DNA of 16,632 nucleotides from SVTX01 sp045653805 (GTDB lineage: Bacteria > Bacillota > Clostridia > Oscillospirales > CAG-272): contig JAZOMF010000031.1 in NCBI GenBank assembly GCA_045653805.1, forward strand, positions 1 through 16,632, written 5' to 3'. The translations under genes and the position numbers were made by a program. Shown here in pieces: positions 5,368-12,937 of this stretch (position 1 is its first letter; every line of letters starts with the position of its first letter). Below the pieces are notes generated by a model. It ran no database searches. It was not told the DNA's origin and saw only the letters and a list, made by a program, of their open reading frames with translations.

Positions 5368-6207
5368 ATGGCAGAAGGATGCACACATGATTGTTCCACG
5401 TGTTCTCAAAACTGTCCGTCTAAAAACGGCGGCGGAATCCCAAAGGACGCACCTAACAAATACAGTAACGTTAAACACATTATCGCAGTTATGAGCGGAA
5501 AGGGAGGCGTTGGTAAATCTCTCGTCACCTCTATGCTCGCGGTAAACCTCAGCAGAAAGGGATACAGCGTTGGTATCCTTGATGCAGATATTACAGGCCC
5601 CTCTATCCCCAAGGCGTTTGGTATGTACGACGACGTTGAGGGCGACGGAGAGGGAAATATGCTCCCCCCTGAGACAGCTACCGGCATTAAGATCATGTCG
5701 GTCAACCTCATGCTTGAGGACGAGAGCGCTCCCGTAGTTTGGAGAGGCTCGGTTATTTCGGGCACTGTTCGTCAGTTCTGGACCGATTGCGCTTGGGGCA
5801 ACCTCGACTATCTTCTTATCGACTGCCCTCCCGGTACAGGTGACGTTCCCCTTACCGTGTTCCAGAGCATTCCAATCGACGGCTGCGTAATCGTTTCCGG
5901 CCCTCAGGATCTGGTTGCTATGATCGTTAAGAAGGCGGCAAATATGGCTGATATGATGAAGATTCCCGTGCTTGGTCTTGTCGAGAATATGAGCTATATT
6001 AAATGTCCCGATTGCGGCAAGGAGATTCCGGTGTTTGGCGAGAGCCACATCGAGGAGATCGCAAACGAATTTGGTTACGATCTGCTTGCCAAGGTACCGA
6101 TCGACCCCGACGTTGCATCTTACGTTGATAAGGGCTGGATCGAATCCGCAAACGTATCGTATCTTGAGAGCGCGGCAGACGTGCTTATTAAAAAATGTAG
6201 CAAATAA
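5368..6207 (+). CDS. mrp: Mrp/NBP35-family iron-sulfur cluster carrier ATPase
   Basis: Proteins of this family (Mrp, ApbC, NBP35) are cytosolic P-loop ATPases that bind and deliver Fe-S clusters to apo-proteins. The 279-residue product starts with a cysteine cluster C5, C9, C12, C16 (CTHDCSTCSQNC), resembling the N-terminal cluster site of eukaryotic NBP35. The deviant Walker A GKGGVGKS is at 44-51, followed by ILDADITGPSIPKAFG and LLIDCPPGTGDV. The bridging-cluster pair CPDC is at 213-216. The ATG at 5368 is chosen because it follows GGGAGG and opens the cysteine motif; a TTG 42 bases upstream in frame lies at the expected transcription start. The gene has its own promoter and terminator. 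An aspect worth noting is that the N-terminal motif recurs in the protein at 12525-12905. Confidence 0.95.
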   Translation: MAEGCTHDCSTCSQNCPSKNGGGIPKDAPNKYSNVKHIIAVMSGKGGVGKSLVTSMLAVNLSRKGYSVGILDADITGPSIPKAFGMYDDVEGDGEGNMLPPETATGIKIMSVNLMLEDESAPVVWRGSVISGTVRQFWTDCAWGNLDYLLIDCPPGTGDVPLTVFQSIPIDGCVIVSGPQDLVAMIVKKAANMADMMKIPVLGLVENMSYIKCPDCGKEIPVFGESHIEEIANEFGYDLLAKVPIDPDVASYVDKGWIESANVSYLESAADVLIKKCSK

Positions 6208-6211
6208 ATTT

Positions 6212-6241
6212 AAATGGGAGAGGGTATCCTCTCCCATTTTT
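6212..6241 (+). terminator. intrinsic terminator of mrp
   Basis: A perfect 12-bp stem (6212-6223 with 6228-6239) with a GTAT loop and a short T run begins 5 bases after the mrp stop codon. Confidence 0.92.
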
Positions 6242-6303
6242 GCATAAAATAGGGTAAAATAGCCTATTTTTTACTATTTTAATTATAAAATTGAAAATAT
6301 CAC

Positions 6304-6332
6304 TTGCAAATGTCTTTAAAATGGTGTAAAAT
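6304..6332 (+). promoter_or_regulatory. promoter of the ymfF-ymfH-lgt-folD operon
   Basis: TTGCAA (6304-6309) and TAAAAT (6327-6332) are 17 bases apart. The segment AATGGTGTA just before and into the -10 is the same as at the mrp promoter. Start would be near 6339, leaving a leader of about 52 bases. A TATAAT at 6343-6348 has no -35 at the right distance. Confidence 0.65.
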
Positions 6333-6358
6333 AGTAGAATAATATAATTTTGAAAGGA

Positions 6359-6382
6359 TTTGCTCTTTTTAGGAAGAGCAAA
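6359..6382 (+). promoter_or_regulatory. leader hairpin in front of ymfF
   Basis: TTTGCTCTT (6359-6367) pairs exactly with AAGAGCAAA (6374-6382). The only well-spaced ribosome binding site for ymfF, AAAGG (6380-6384), overlaps the 3' arm, so the hairpin could limit translation. An AAAGGA further upstream (6353-6358) is too distant to serve. Regulation is an inference. Confidence 0.4.
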
Positions 6383-6390
6383 GGTCAATA

Positions 6391-7701
6391 ATGATAGAAA
6401 AAACAGTTGAAAGAGCCGACGCGGGCTTCCGTTTTCACACGGTAAAGACCGATAAATTTAAAATGTCGCGCCTTTCATTTAATTTTATCCTGCCGGCAGA
6501 TGCCGTTCTCTCTCCGAGGACGAGAATTATGCTTGCTACTATGATGCGAGGATGCGAAAAATATCCCTCTGTGGTGGCGATAAATCAAAAGCTGGACGAG
6601 CTTTACGGAGCTACCGTCACCTGGCGCGCTTCGTCGGTTGGGGAGCGACACGTTTTCTCGATCTCCTGCAAGGTCTTGAGCAATAAGTACCGTTTTGGCG
6701 GAGACGAGGAAAGCATCGTAAAGAGTGTTTGCGACATTATAATGGAGATACTTTTTGCCCCCTTAAGGGACGAGGATGGCTTGCTTTCGGCGTCTAATTT
6801 TGAGAGTGAAAAAAAGCTTGCCATTGATGCTATCAAGGCAAAGATAAATGATCCCAAGTCCTATTCTGCCGAAAAGTGCAAATCCATTATGTTTAAAGGA
6901 AATGCCGCAGGAATTTCGGTTGAGGGAACGGTAGAGCAGATAGAAAAAATGACCCTCTCCGAGGTCAGCGAAAATATTGAATATTTCCTCAAAAATTCCG
7001 CCCTCGAATGTTACTATGTGGGCAGCGATGACGTTGATGACGTTATATGCGAAATAGGTGAAAAATTTGCATCTGTCGGTCGCGAAAATGTGGGTGTAAT
7101 TGGCAATGAGATTGCATTTGTTCGTGACGGCCATATCGATTTAAATATGCTTGAGGAAACTATGAACGCCTCCCAGAGCAGATTGAATATCGGTTGCACA
7201 AGCGGCGTTATAATGAGCGACTCCGACTATTACGCTATGTGCCTTTTCAACGAGATATACGGCGGCTCGTCGGTTGCCAAGCTCTTTATGAACGTGAGAG
7301 AAAAGCAAAGCCTTTGCTACTATTGTTACTCATCCTACGGCTCTGCTACGGGTGTATTGATGATAGGATGCGGAATCAAGAGCGAGAACCGCGAAAAGGC
7401 TTACACGGAAATAGAAAAGCAACTTGTAGAAATGCAAAATGGCAACTTTAGCGAGGACGAAATAAACACCGCAAAGCGCTCGACCATATCCGGTCTTTTG
7501 CAGATGCACGATAGCCCCTCGGCGATAGAGGCGTTTAAATTCAGAAGATTTTTGGCAGGAATCGAGGAAAGCCCCGAAACCGTTGCCGAAAAGATAAATG
7601 CGGTTACAAAGGACGAGATCGTAGCGGTTGCTAATAAGGTCAGATTTGATAGCGTATATTTCCTTTGCGGAAACGGAGAGGAGGACGAATACGATGAGTA
7701 A
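6391..7701 (+). CDS. ymfF: M16-family peptidase-like protein, YmfF type (lacks zinc motif)
   Basis: The 436-residue protein has the two-half fold signature of M16 peptidases but no HxxEH zinc motif where it should be (near residues 45-75), so it is probably the non-catalytic partner of the next gene. The late-half substrate-binding arginine/tyrosine segment is present: VREKQSLCYY around R303 and Y310. The Bacillus homologues YmfF and YmfH are an adjacent pair of similar length (about 425-430 residues); NCBI names them in connection with 5-aminopentanol modification of EF-P, although their direct role is unsettled. The ATG at 6391 is the only start upstream of the conserved part, because a stop (TAG at 6370-6372) lies shortly before in frame. 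The end overlaps ymfH by 8 bases, suggesting translational coupling. Confidence 0.85.
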   Translation: MIEKTVERADAGFRFHTVKTDKFKMSRLSFNFILPADAVLSPRTRIMLATMMRGCEKYPSVVAINQKLDELYGATVTWRASSVGERHVFSISCKVLSNKYRFGGDEESIVKSVCDIIMEILFAPLRDEDGLLSASNFESEKKLAIDAIKAKINDPKSYSAEKCKSIMFKGNAAGISVEGTVEQIEKMTLSEVSENIEYFLKNSALECYYVGSDDVDDVICEIGEKFASVGRENVGVIGNEIAFVRDGHIDLNMLEETMNASQSRLNIGCTSGVIMSDSDYYAMCLFNEIYGGSSVAKLFMNVREKQSLCYYCYSSYGSATGVLMIGCGIKSENREKAYTEIEKQLVEMQNGNFSEDEINTAKRSTISGLLQMHDSPSAIEAFKFRRFLAGIEESPETVAEKINAVTKDEIVAVANKVRFDSVYFLCGNGEEDEYDE

Positions 7702-8977
7702 TATCCAGCGATTTGACTCGGTGCTTTTAGGCGAGCATTATTATAAGATCGAGCACGATAGCGGTCTTTCCGTATTTGTTTTCCCAAAGAATTTGTCTAC
7801 GACATACGGTATTTTCTCGGTGAATTTCGGTGGAAATGCCCTTGAATATGAAATAGACGGAGAAAAGGTGTCCATCCCCCAGGGTTGCGCCCATTTCCTT
7901 GAGCATAAGCTCTTTGAAAACGAGGACGGAACAAATGCGGATGATATTTTCTCATCTCTCGGAGCATACGATAACGCTTACACCTCAAACGAGCGCACAG
8001 CCTATCTTTTCTATGCTACCGAAAGGGCAGACGAGGCGCTCTCCGAGCTTTTGCACTTTGTAACTCACCCCTATTTTACCAAAAAGACGGTGAAAAAGGA
8101 GATCGGTATTATTGCCGAGGAGATACGAGGCTGTCTGGACGATCCTTACGACCGTTGTTACATGAATATGCTTGACGCTATGTATTTCGCAAATCCCGTT
8201 AAAAACGAGATCTGCGGTAGCGAAAGGTCTATATCAAAGATCACTCCCGAGGTGCTTTATCGCCTCTGCCGTGACTTCTATACCCCTGAAAATATGGCGC
8301 TTTCTGTTTGCGGAAACATCACCCCCGAGGAGGTGCTACGGATAGTTGACCGCGAGATAGGAACAGAAAGAAAGCACTTTGGTGCAACCTTTGCGTCATT
8401 TGACGAGCCTGCGGTGGTGAAAAAGAGCTTCGTGGAAAAGAAAATGCCCGTAGGCAAGCCGCTTTTCTGCATTGGAGTAAAGGATTGTGCTATTCCCAAG
8501 GCAGCTATTGAGAGATACAAAAAGGTTGAGGGAATGAACATTCTGCTCCATATGATGTTCTCCGAGGCAGGCGACTTTTATCTTGAGCTGCTTGAGAGCG
8601 GCATAATCTCCCCCGATTTTGACAGCGGATATTCGGCAAGCCCCACAACGGCTTACGTTATGATCTCGGGCGAGAGCGATTGTCCCGAAACCTTGCTTGA
8701 AAAGATCAAGGGGCGCATAGCATTTTGCCGCGAGAGTGGTCTTTCTCGCTCTGATTTTGAAAGGGAAAAGAAGTGCGTGTATGCCTCGTACATATCGGAT
8801 TTTGACTCCACCGAGGACATCGCATTTGCGCTTACGTCCTATGCGTATGACGGCATCGACATCTTTGATCAGCCCAAAATAATTGAAAGTATAAGCTTTG
8901 AGTACGTTACAGAGCTTTTGAATACGGTCTTTTCCGATGAGGCGTTTACCTTGTCGGTTGTGCGACCCGAAGTATAA
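7694..8977 (+). CDS. ymfH: M16-family zinc metallopeptidase, YmfH type
   Basis: The 427-residue protein carries the inverted zinc motif HFLEH at residues 67-71 (GCAHFLEHKLFE), with the third ligand expected in KKEIGIIAEEIR, probably Glu143, with Glu136 seven residues before it as in the family. It is therefore the likely catalytic subunit of a heterodimer with YmfF. The ATG at 7694 is chosen because it follows GGAGG at 7679-7683, overlaps the ymfF stop and begins the conserved part; a longer frame starting at 7628 lies wholly inside ymfF. There is no signal peptide, so it is expected in the cytoplasm. M16 pairs also occur in peptide-toxin pathways, but no precursor peptide or radical SAM maturase lies nearby, so a housekeeping role is more likely. 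Confidence 0.9.
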   Translation: MSNIQRFDSVLLGEHYYKIEHDSGLSVFVFPKNLSTTYGIFSVNFGGNALEYEIDGEKVSIPQGCAHFLEHKLFENEDGTNADDIFSSLGAYDNAYTSNERTAYLFYATERADEALSELLHFVTHPYFTKKTVKKEIGIIAEEIRGCLDDPYDRCYMNMLDAMYFANPVKNEICGSERSISKITPEVLYRLCRDFYTPENMALSVCGNITPEEVLRIVDREIGTERKHFGATFASFDEPAVVKKSFVEKKMPVGKPLFCIGVKDCAIPKAAIERYKKVEGMNILLHMMFSEAGDFYLELLESGIISPDFDSGYSASPTTAYVMISGESDCPETLLEKIKGRIAFCRESGLSRSDFEREKKCVYASYISDFDSTEDIAFALTSYAYDGIDIFDQPKIIESISFEYVTELLNTVFSDEAFTLSVVRPEV

Positions 8978-9012
8978 TTTTTTAGCCGCTACGCGGCGGA
9001 ATGGAGATTGTT

Positions 9013-10083
9013 ATGGAACACATTTCAAAAATAGCCTTTCCGGGACTCGGAATTGGTGAGTTTGATCTCAACAATATGGCGTTTGACCTTGGCAAAATTT
9101 TGAGCTTTTTGGGCAAGGAAAACAGCAGCTTTCCCGTATATTGGTACGGAATAATTATCACCTGCGGTATAGTTATTGCGTTCCTTTATGCAAATTATCG
9201 CGGAAAATATGAGAGCATCAAGTCCGACGATATTACCGATATAGCTCTTTGGACGGTTATTATCGGTGTTATCGGCGCAAGACTTTATTTCGTCTTAACC
9301 AAGCTGGACACCTTCATACCCAAGGGTGAATTTAACCTTGTGGAGTTCTTCAAGAACGTGATAAATCTCCGTAACGGCGGACTTGCCATATACGGCGGAA
9401 TTATTGCGGGAGCTAGTACAATAATTGTCGTTACGATCATCAAGAAGATCAACTTCTTAAAGCTTTGGGATATGGCGGCACCCGGCGTTATGATTGCACA
9501 GGCTCTTGGCAGATGGGGCAATTTCTGCAACGGTGAGGCGTTTGGCGGAATCGTGGAAGAGGGACACCCCTTGTATTTTATGAGAATGGGATTGATCTCT
9601 ACCAATACGACTTCTACTTTTAAACCACAGGATATGGTTTCCGTACTCCCCACTTTCCTCTACGAATCGCTTTGGAACGTTGCGGGATTTATTCTCATAA
9701 ATCTTTTCTACAAAAAGAAGAAGTTTAACGGTCAGATAGCCTTTATGTATCTTGCTTGGTATGGTATCGGCAGATTCTTTATCGAGGGACTTCGCACCGA
9801 TAGCCTTTACGTGCCCGGTACTGCCATCCGCATTTCCCAGATGGTGGGAATCTTGTGCTTCGTGGTGTTTGGCGCGGCGCTTGTTGCGGGATTGATCTAT
9901 TCCTATAAAAAGATTAACGCCCATGGCGCAACCTTGAACGCCTTTGATAGATACCTCAAGCCCCAGCTTGTAGAAAATCCCGTTTTCTTTGAAAAAAAGG
10001 CTAAAAAGTGCGAAAATACTGTTGAAACAGCGGAAAAGTCGGAAGATAATACGGAGGACAGTGGCGATGGCACAGATAATTGA
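9013..10083 (+). CDS. lgt: prolipoprotein diacylglyceryl transferase Lgt
   Basis: Lgt is a multi-pass membrane enzyme that moves diacylglycerol from phosphatidylglycerol to the lipobox cysteine of prelipoproteins, the first step of lipoprotein maturation. The 356-residue product has about seven hydrophobic segments and the Lgt signature GRWGNFCNGEAFG beginning at residue 166. GGLAIYGG (Tyr127) stands where E. coli has the HGG segment; Tyr there is, as far as I recall, common in Gram-positives. The ATG at 9013 is preferred over the in-frame ATG at 9001 because GGAG (9003-9006) lies 6 bases before it. The C-terminus carries a tail of about 40 polar, mostly acidic residues (rich in E, D, K, T) beyond the last helix, longer than usual. 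The stop overlaps folD by 17 bases. A small GCCGC/GCGGC hairpin (8985-8997) lies between ymfH and lgt. Confidence 0.95.
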   Translation: MEHISKIAFPGLGIGEFDLNNMAFDLGKILSFLGKENSSFPVYWYGIIITCGIVIAFLYANYRGKYESIKSDDITDIALWTVIIGVIGARLYFVLTKLDTFIPKGEFNLVEFFKNVINLRNGGLAIYGGIIAGASTIIVVTIIKKINFLKLWDMAAPGVMIAQALGRWGNFCNGEAFGGIVEEGHPLYFMRMGLISTNTTSTFKPQDMVSVLPTFLYESLWNVAGFILINLFYKKKKFNGQIAFMYLAWYGIGRFFIEGLRTDSLYVPGTAIRISQMVGILCFVVFGAALVAGLIYSYKKINAHGATLNAFDRYLKPQLVENPVFFEKKAKKCENTVETAEKSEDNTEDSGDGTDN

Positions 10084-10924
10084 CGGAAAAGTAATAAGCA
10101 AGCTCGTTAGAGAAGAAATTGCCGAAGAGGTAGTGGAATTTAAGAAAAAGTACGATTCCGCGCCCGGTCTTGCGGTAATTATCGTTGGAAATGACCCTGC
10201 ATCGCAGGTCTACGTAAGAAATAAAAAGAGAGGATGCGAGGAGGTCGGATTTTACTCCGAGAGCTACGAGCTGCCCGCAGAGACTACACAAGAGGAGCTT
10301 ATCGCCCTTGTTGAAAGACTTAACAACGATGATAAGATTCACGGAATTCTCGTTCAGCTGCCTCTCCCCAAGCACCTCAACGAAACCGAGGTGCCCCTCA
10401 AGATCAAGCCCGAAAAGGACGTTGACGCATTCCACCCCTACAACGTAGGTAAGATTATGATCGGAAATCACGATCTGCTTCCTTGCACCCCTGCAGGAGT
10501 TATGGTTCTTCTTGAAAAGAGCGGAATTGAGGTCGGCGGCAAGAAGTGCGTGGTTATCGGTCGCTCCAATATCGTTGGTAAGCCTATGGCAATGCTTTTG
10601 CTCCACGCAAACGGTACCGTTACCATTTGCCATAGCAGAACCCAGAACCTCAAAGAGGTCTGTCTGGAGGCTGATATTCTCGTTGCGTCCATTGGTAAGC
10701 CCGAATTCGTTAAGGGCGATATGGTCAAGGAGGGAGCCGTTGTAGTTGACGTTGGAATCAACCGTCTTGAGAGCGGCAAGCTTGTGGGCGACGTTGATTT
10801 CGCCGAGGTCGAGCCCAAGGCGTCCTATATCACCCCCGTACCCGGCGGCGTAGGCCCTATGACTATTACAATGCTTCTGAAAAATACCCTCACCGCGGCA
10901 AGCATCGCAAGAGGGGAAAGATAA
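10067..10924 (+). CDS. folD: bifunctional methylenetetrahydrofolate dehydrogenase/cyclohydrolase FolD
   Basis: FolD interconverts 5,10-methylene-, 5,10-methenyl- and 10-formyl-tetrahydrofolate in the cytosol, feeding purine synthesis and formyl-Met-tRNA. The 285-residue length is exactly typical. Seen motifs are SQVYVRNKKRG with the expected catalytic lysine at 53, the NADP-binding GRSNIVGKPM from residue 165, and PGGVGPMT at 259-266. The ATG at 10067 follows GGAGG (10053-10057) and begins the conserved MAQIIDGK. A longer frame from 9989 lies within lgt. The 17-base overlap with lgt suggests coupled translation. It is the last gene of its operon. Confidence 0.97.
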   Translation: MAQIIDGKVISKLVREEIAEEVVEFKKKYDSAPGLAVIIVGNDPASQVYVRNKKRGCEEVGFYSESYELPAETTQEELIALVERLNNDDKIHGILVQLPLPKHLNETEVPLKIKPEKDVDAFHPYNVGKIMIGNHDLLPCTPAGVMVLLEKSGIEVGGKKCVVIGRSNIVGKPMAMLLLHANGTVTICHSRTQNLKEVCLEADILVASIGKPEFVKGDMVKEGAVVVDVGINRLESGKLVGDVDFAEVEPKASYITPVPGGVGPMTITMLLKNTLTAASIARGER

Positions 10925-10930
10925 TTATAT

Positions 10931-10958
10931 AAAAAGGTCGCTTCGGCGGCCTTTTTTT
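10931..10958 (+). terminator. intrinsic terminator of ymfF-ymfH-lgt-folD
   Basis: An 11-bp stem with one T-G pair (10931-10941 with 10946-10956) is closed by a UUCG tetraloop and followed by T. It lies 6 bases after the folD stop. Confidence 0.93.
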
Positions 10959-10988
10959 AATATACTACGACAAAATCCGCCCAAGCCC

Positions 10989-11017
10989 TTGACATTTTTC
11001 CGCTTTTATTATATAAT
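10989..11017 (+). promoter_or_regulatory. promoter of the miaB-mutS-mutL operon
   Basis: Consensus TTGACA (10989-10994) and TATAAT (11012-11017) are 17 bases apart. Start is expected near 11024, about 43 bases before the miaB ATG. No other good promoter was seen up to mutL. Confidence 0.9.
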
Positions 11018-11066
11018 AATATATTATCTATAACTATACTCAAATTGATTTTATAAAGAGAGAACT

Positions 11067-12500
11067 ATGAAAGAATACAGAATTTTACCCGATGCCGAGA
11101 TGCAGGCGCAGAATATATTCCGCGACCGTGTGAGAGAGATTTCTCTTGCCAAGGCCGAGGAGCGCGGACAAGCGTTGAAGGCATTTGTGCAGACCTTTGG
11201 TTGTCAGCAGAATGAAGCCGACAGCGAAAAAATCGCGGGAATGTGCCGCTCCATGGGCTATGAGATTTGCTACGCTCCCGAGGAAGCAGACATTATTATG
11301 GTCAACACCTGTGCGGTGCGCGAGCATGCCGAGCAAAAGGCACTTTCAATCGTGGGTCAGTACAAGCATTTAAAGGCGGCAAAGCCTGATATGCTTATCG
11401 GCGTTTGCGGTTGCATGGTTACCCAAGACCACAGAAAGGAAACCATCAAGCACAGCTATCCTTACGTTGACTTCGTGCTTGGTACGTCCTCGCTCCACCG
11501 TTTGCCCGAGCTTATTTTCACCAAGCTTCAAAAGGGAAAGAGACTTTATTGCCCCGAAGAAAAGGAATACCTCGTTGCCGAGGGCTTGCCTATATACCGC
11601 GAGTCTACCTACCGCGCGTGGGTGTCGATAATGTACGGATGCAATAATTTCTGCACCTACTGTATCGTGCCTTACGTCAGAGGTCGCGAGAGAAGCCGCC
11701 GTCCCGAGGATATAATCGCCGAGGTACGCGAGCTTGTAGAGAGCGGTTACAAGGATATAACTCTTCTTGGTCAGAACGTCAACAGCTACGGCAAGGATGC
11801 GGGGAGCGACGATGGCGAGGTCTACGATTTTGCCGACCTGCTCCGCGACATCGACAAGATAGAGGGCGACTATTTTATTCGCTTTATGACCAGCCACCCG
11901 AAGGACGCGTCCAGAAAGCTTATCGACGTTATTGCGGACTCCAAGCATATCGCGCACCAGTTCCACCTGCCTATGCAGTCGGGAAGTGATACTATTTTGA
12001 AGGCGATGAACCGCCACTATAACACCGAAAAGTATCTTGAAACCGTTGATTATCTCCGAAAGAGAGTGCCTGACGTTACCATATCCTCCGATATTATCGT
12101 AGGCTTCCCGGGAGAGAGCGACGAGGACTTTGAAGCAACGCTTAGGATGCTCCGCAGAGTTCAGTTTGATATGACCTACTCCTTTATCTACTCACCCCGA
12201 AAGGACACCCCTGCGGCGGCGATGGATTGTCAGATCCCCGACAGTATAAAGGGCGAGAGAATGAACCGTCTGCTTGAAACTCAAAATGAGATCGCGTTTG
12301 AAAAAAATAAGCCTCTTGAGGGTAAAATACTAAAAGTGCTTTGCGACGGTAAGAGCAAAAACAATGAAAACGTCTATTCGGGTCGAACCGAGGGCAACAA
12401 GATAGTGCTTTTCGACGGTGACGAGAGTGACGTTGGCAAATTTGTAAATATTAAGATAGACCGCGCAGAGACCTTTGCGCTATACGGCGACAAAATTTGA
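11067..12500 (+). CDS. miaB: tRNA-2-methylthio-N6-isopentenyladenosine37 synthase MiaB
   Basis: MiaB is a radical SAM methylthiotransferase that turns i6A37 into ms2i6A37 in tRNAs reading UNN codons. The 477-residue product has the three domains of the family: the UPF0004 domain with cluster cysteines C46 (TFGCQQNEADSE), C82 (NTCAVRE) and C116 (CGCM); the radical SAM core with C192, C196 and C199 (YGCNNFCTYC); and a C-terminal TRAM RNA-binding domain (about 415-476). QNEADSE and NTCAVREHAEQK are characteristic of MiaB rather than MtaB or RimO. An N-terminal extension of about 37 residues precedes the first domain, which is common in Bacillota. The ATG at 11067 follows a modest AAAGAGAG site. 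The stop is TGA. The partner MiaA is not in the window; in many Clostridia it follows mutL. Confidence 0.96.
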   Translation: MKEYRILPDAEMQAQNIFRDRVREISLAKAEERGQALKAFVQTFGCQQNEADSEKIAGMCRSMGYEICYAPEEADIIMVNTCAVREHAEQKALSIVGQYKHLKAAKPDMLIGVCGCMVTQDHRKETIKHSYPYVDFVLGTSSLHRLPELIFTKLQKGKRLYCPEEKEYLVAEGLPIYRESTYRAWVSIMYGCNNFCTYCIVPYVRGRERSRRPEDIIAEVRELVESGYKDITLLGQNVNSYGKDAGSDDGEVYDFADLLRDIDKIEGDYFIRFMTSHPKDASRKLIDVIADSKHIAHQFHLPMQSGSDTILKAMNRHYNTEKYLETVDYLRKRVPDVTISSDIIVGFPGESDEDFEATLRMLRRVQFDMTYSFIYSPRKDTPAAAMDCQIPDSIKGERMNRLLETQNEIAFEKNKPLEGKILKVLCDGKSKNNENVYSGRTEGNKIVLFDGDESDVGKFVNIKIDRAETFALYGDKI

Positions 12501-12524
12501 AATTAGAGAAAAGAGGAAAATAAA

Positions 12525-12905
12525 ATGAGCATTTATTCACTTGCAGCAGAGCTTGGAAAGGCAATTAAAGCCGACGATAGAATGATCCGCATGGAAGCGG
12601 CAAAGGCAGCCTACGAAAAGAGCGAAAAGATAAACAATCTTATGATGGAATACGGAATTCAGCAGCAGGCGCTCACAGCTATGGGCGATAGCGCAGACAT
12701 CGACACCGATGCGCTGACCAGAATTCAGGATAGAATCGACGAGATCTACGCAGAGATCACCACAGATCCTCTTTTCAAGGAGCTTGAAGAGGCGCAGAAT
12801 GACGTTAACGAGCTTATGGAGACCGTGAACAATACTATTATGTTCAATGCAACGGGTAAAACACCTTGTTCCCACGACTGTTCCTCTTGTTCGGGTTGTC
12901 ACTAA
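12525..12905 (+). CDS. YlbF/YmcA (RicA/RicF-like) family protein with C-terminal cysteine cluster
   Basis: The YlbF/YmcA family includes two subunits of the Bacillus RicA-RicF-RicT complex, which binds Fe-S clusters and guides RNase Y in mRNA maturation, biofilm formation and competence. This 126-residue protein is almost wholly helical (residues 1-105), with the family's small helical layout, and ends in C115, C119, C122, C125 (PCSHDCSSCSGCH). The position between miaB and mutS matches ymcA (ricA) in Bacillus, supporting a RicA-like identity, though the sequence alone cannot decide between RicA and RicF. The ATG follows AGAGGAAAATAAA. The tail closely resembles the N-terminus of Mrp in this window. 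It lies in an operon, 24 bases after miaB and 32 before mutS. Confidence 0.85.
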   Translation: MSIYSLAAELGKAIKADDRMIRMEAAKAAYEKSEKINNLMMEYGIQQQALTAMGDSADIDTDALTRIQDRIDEIYAEITTDPLFKELEEAQNDVNELMETVNNTIMFNATGKTPCSHDCSSCSGCH

Positions 12906-12937
12906 TAAAATAAATTTAGAGAAGCGAGGAAACCGCT

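Noticed and set aside
5272..6237. Minus-strand open frame of 321 residues opposite mrp
   Set aside because: Antisense to a certain gene, no family resemblance, and it runs through the mrp promoter and terminator region.
7628..7693. Longer N-terminus for YmfH
   Set aside because: It lies wholly within ymfF; the ATG at 7694 has GGAGG and starts the conserved region.
7694..8977. M16 peptidases as part of a ribosomally made peptide (RiPP) cluster
   Set aside because: No precursor peptide, RiPP-type radical SAM maturase or transporter lies nearby; the only radical SAM enzyme is MiaB, a tRNA enzyme in another operon.
9989..10066. Longer N-terminus for FolD
   Set aside because: It lies within the lgt tail; the ATG at 10067 has GGAGG and gives the standard 285 residues.
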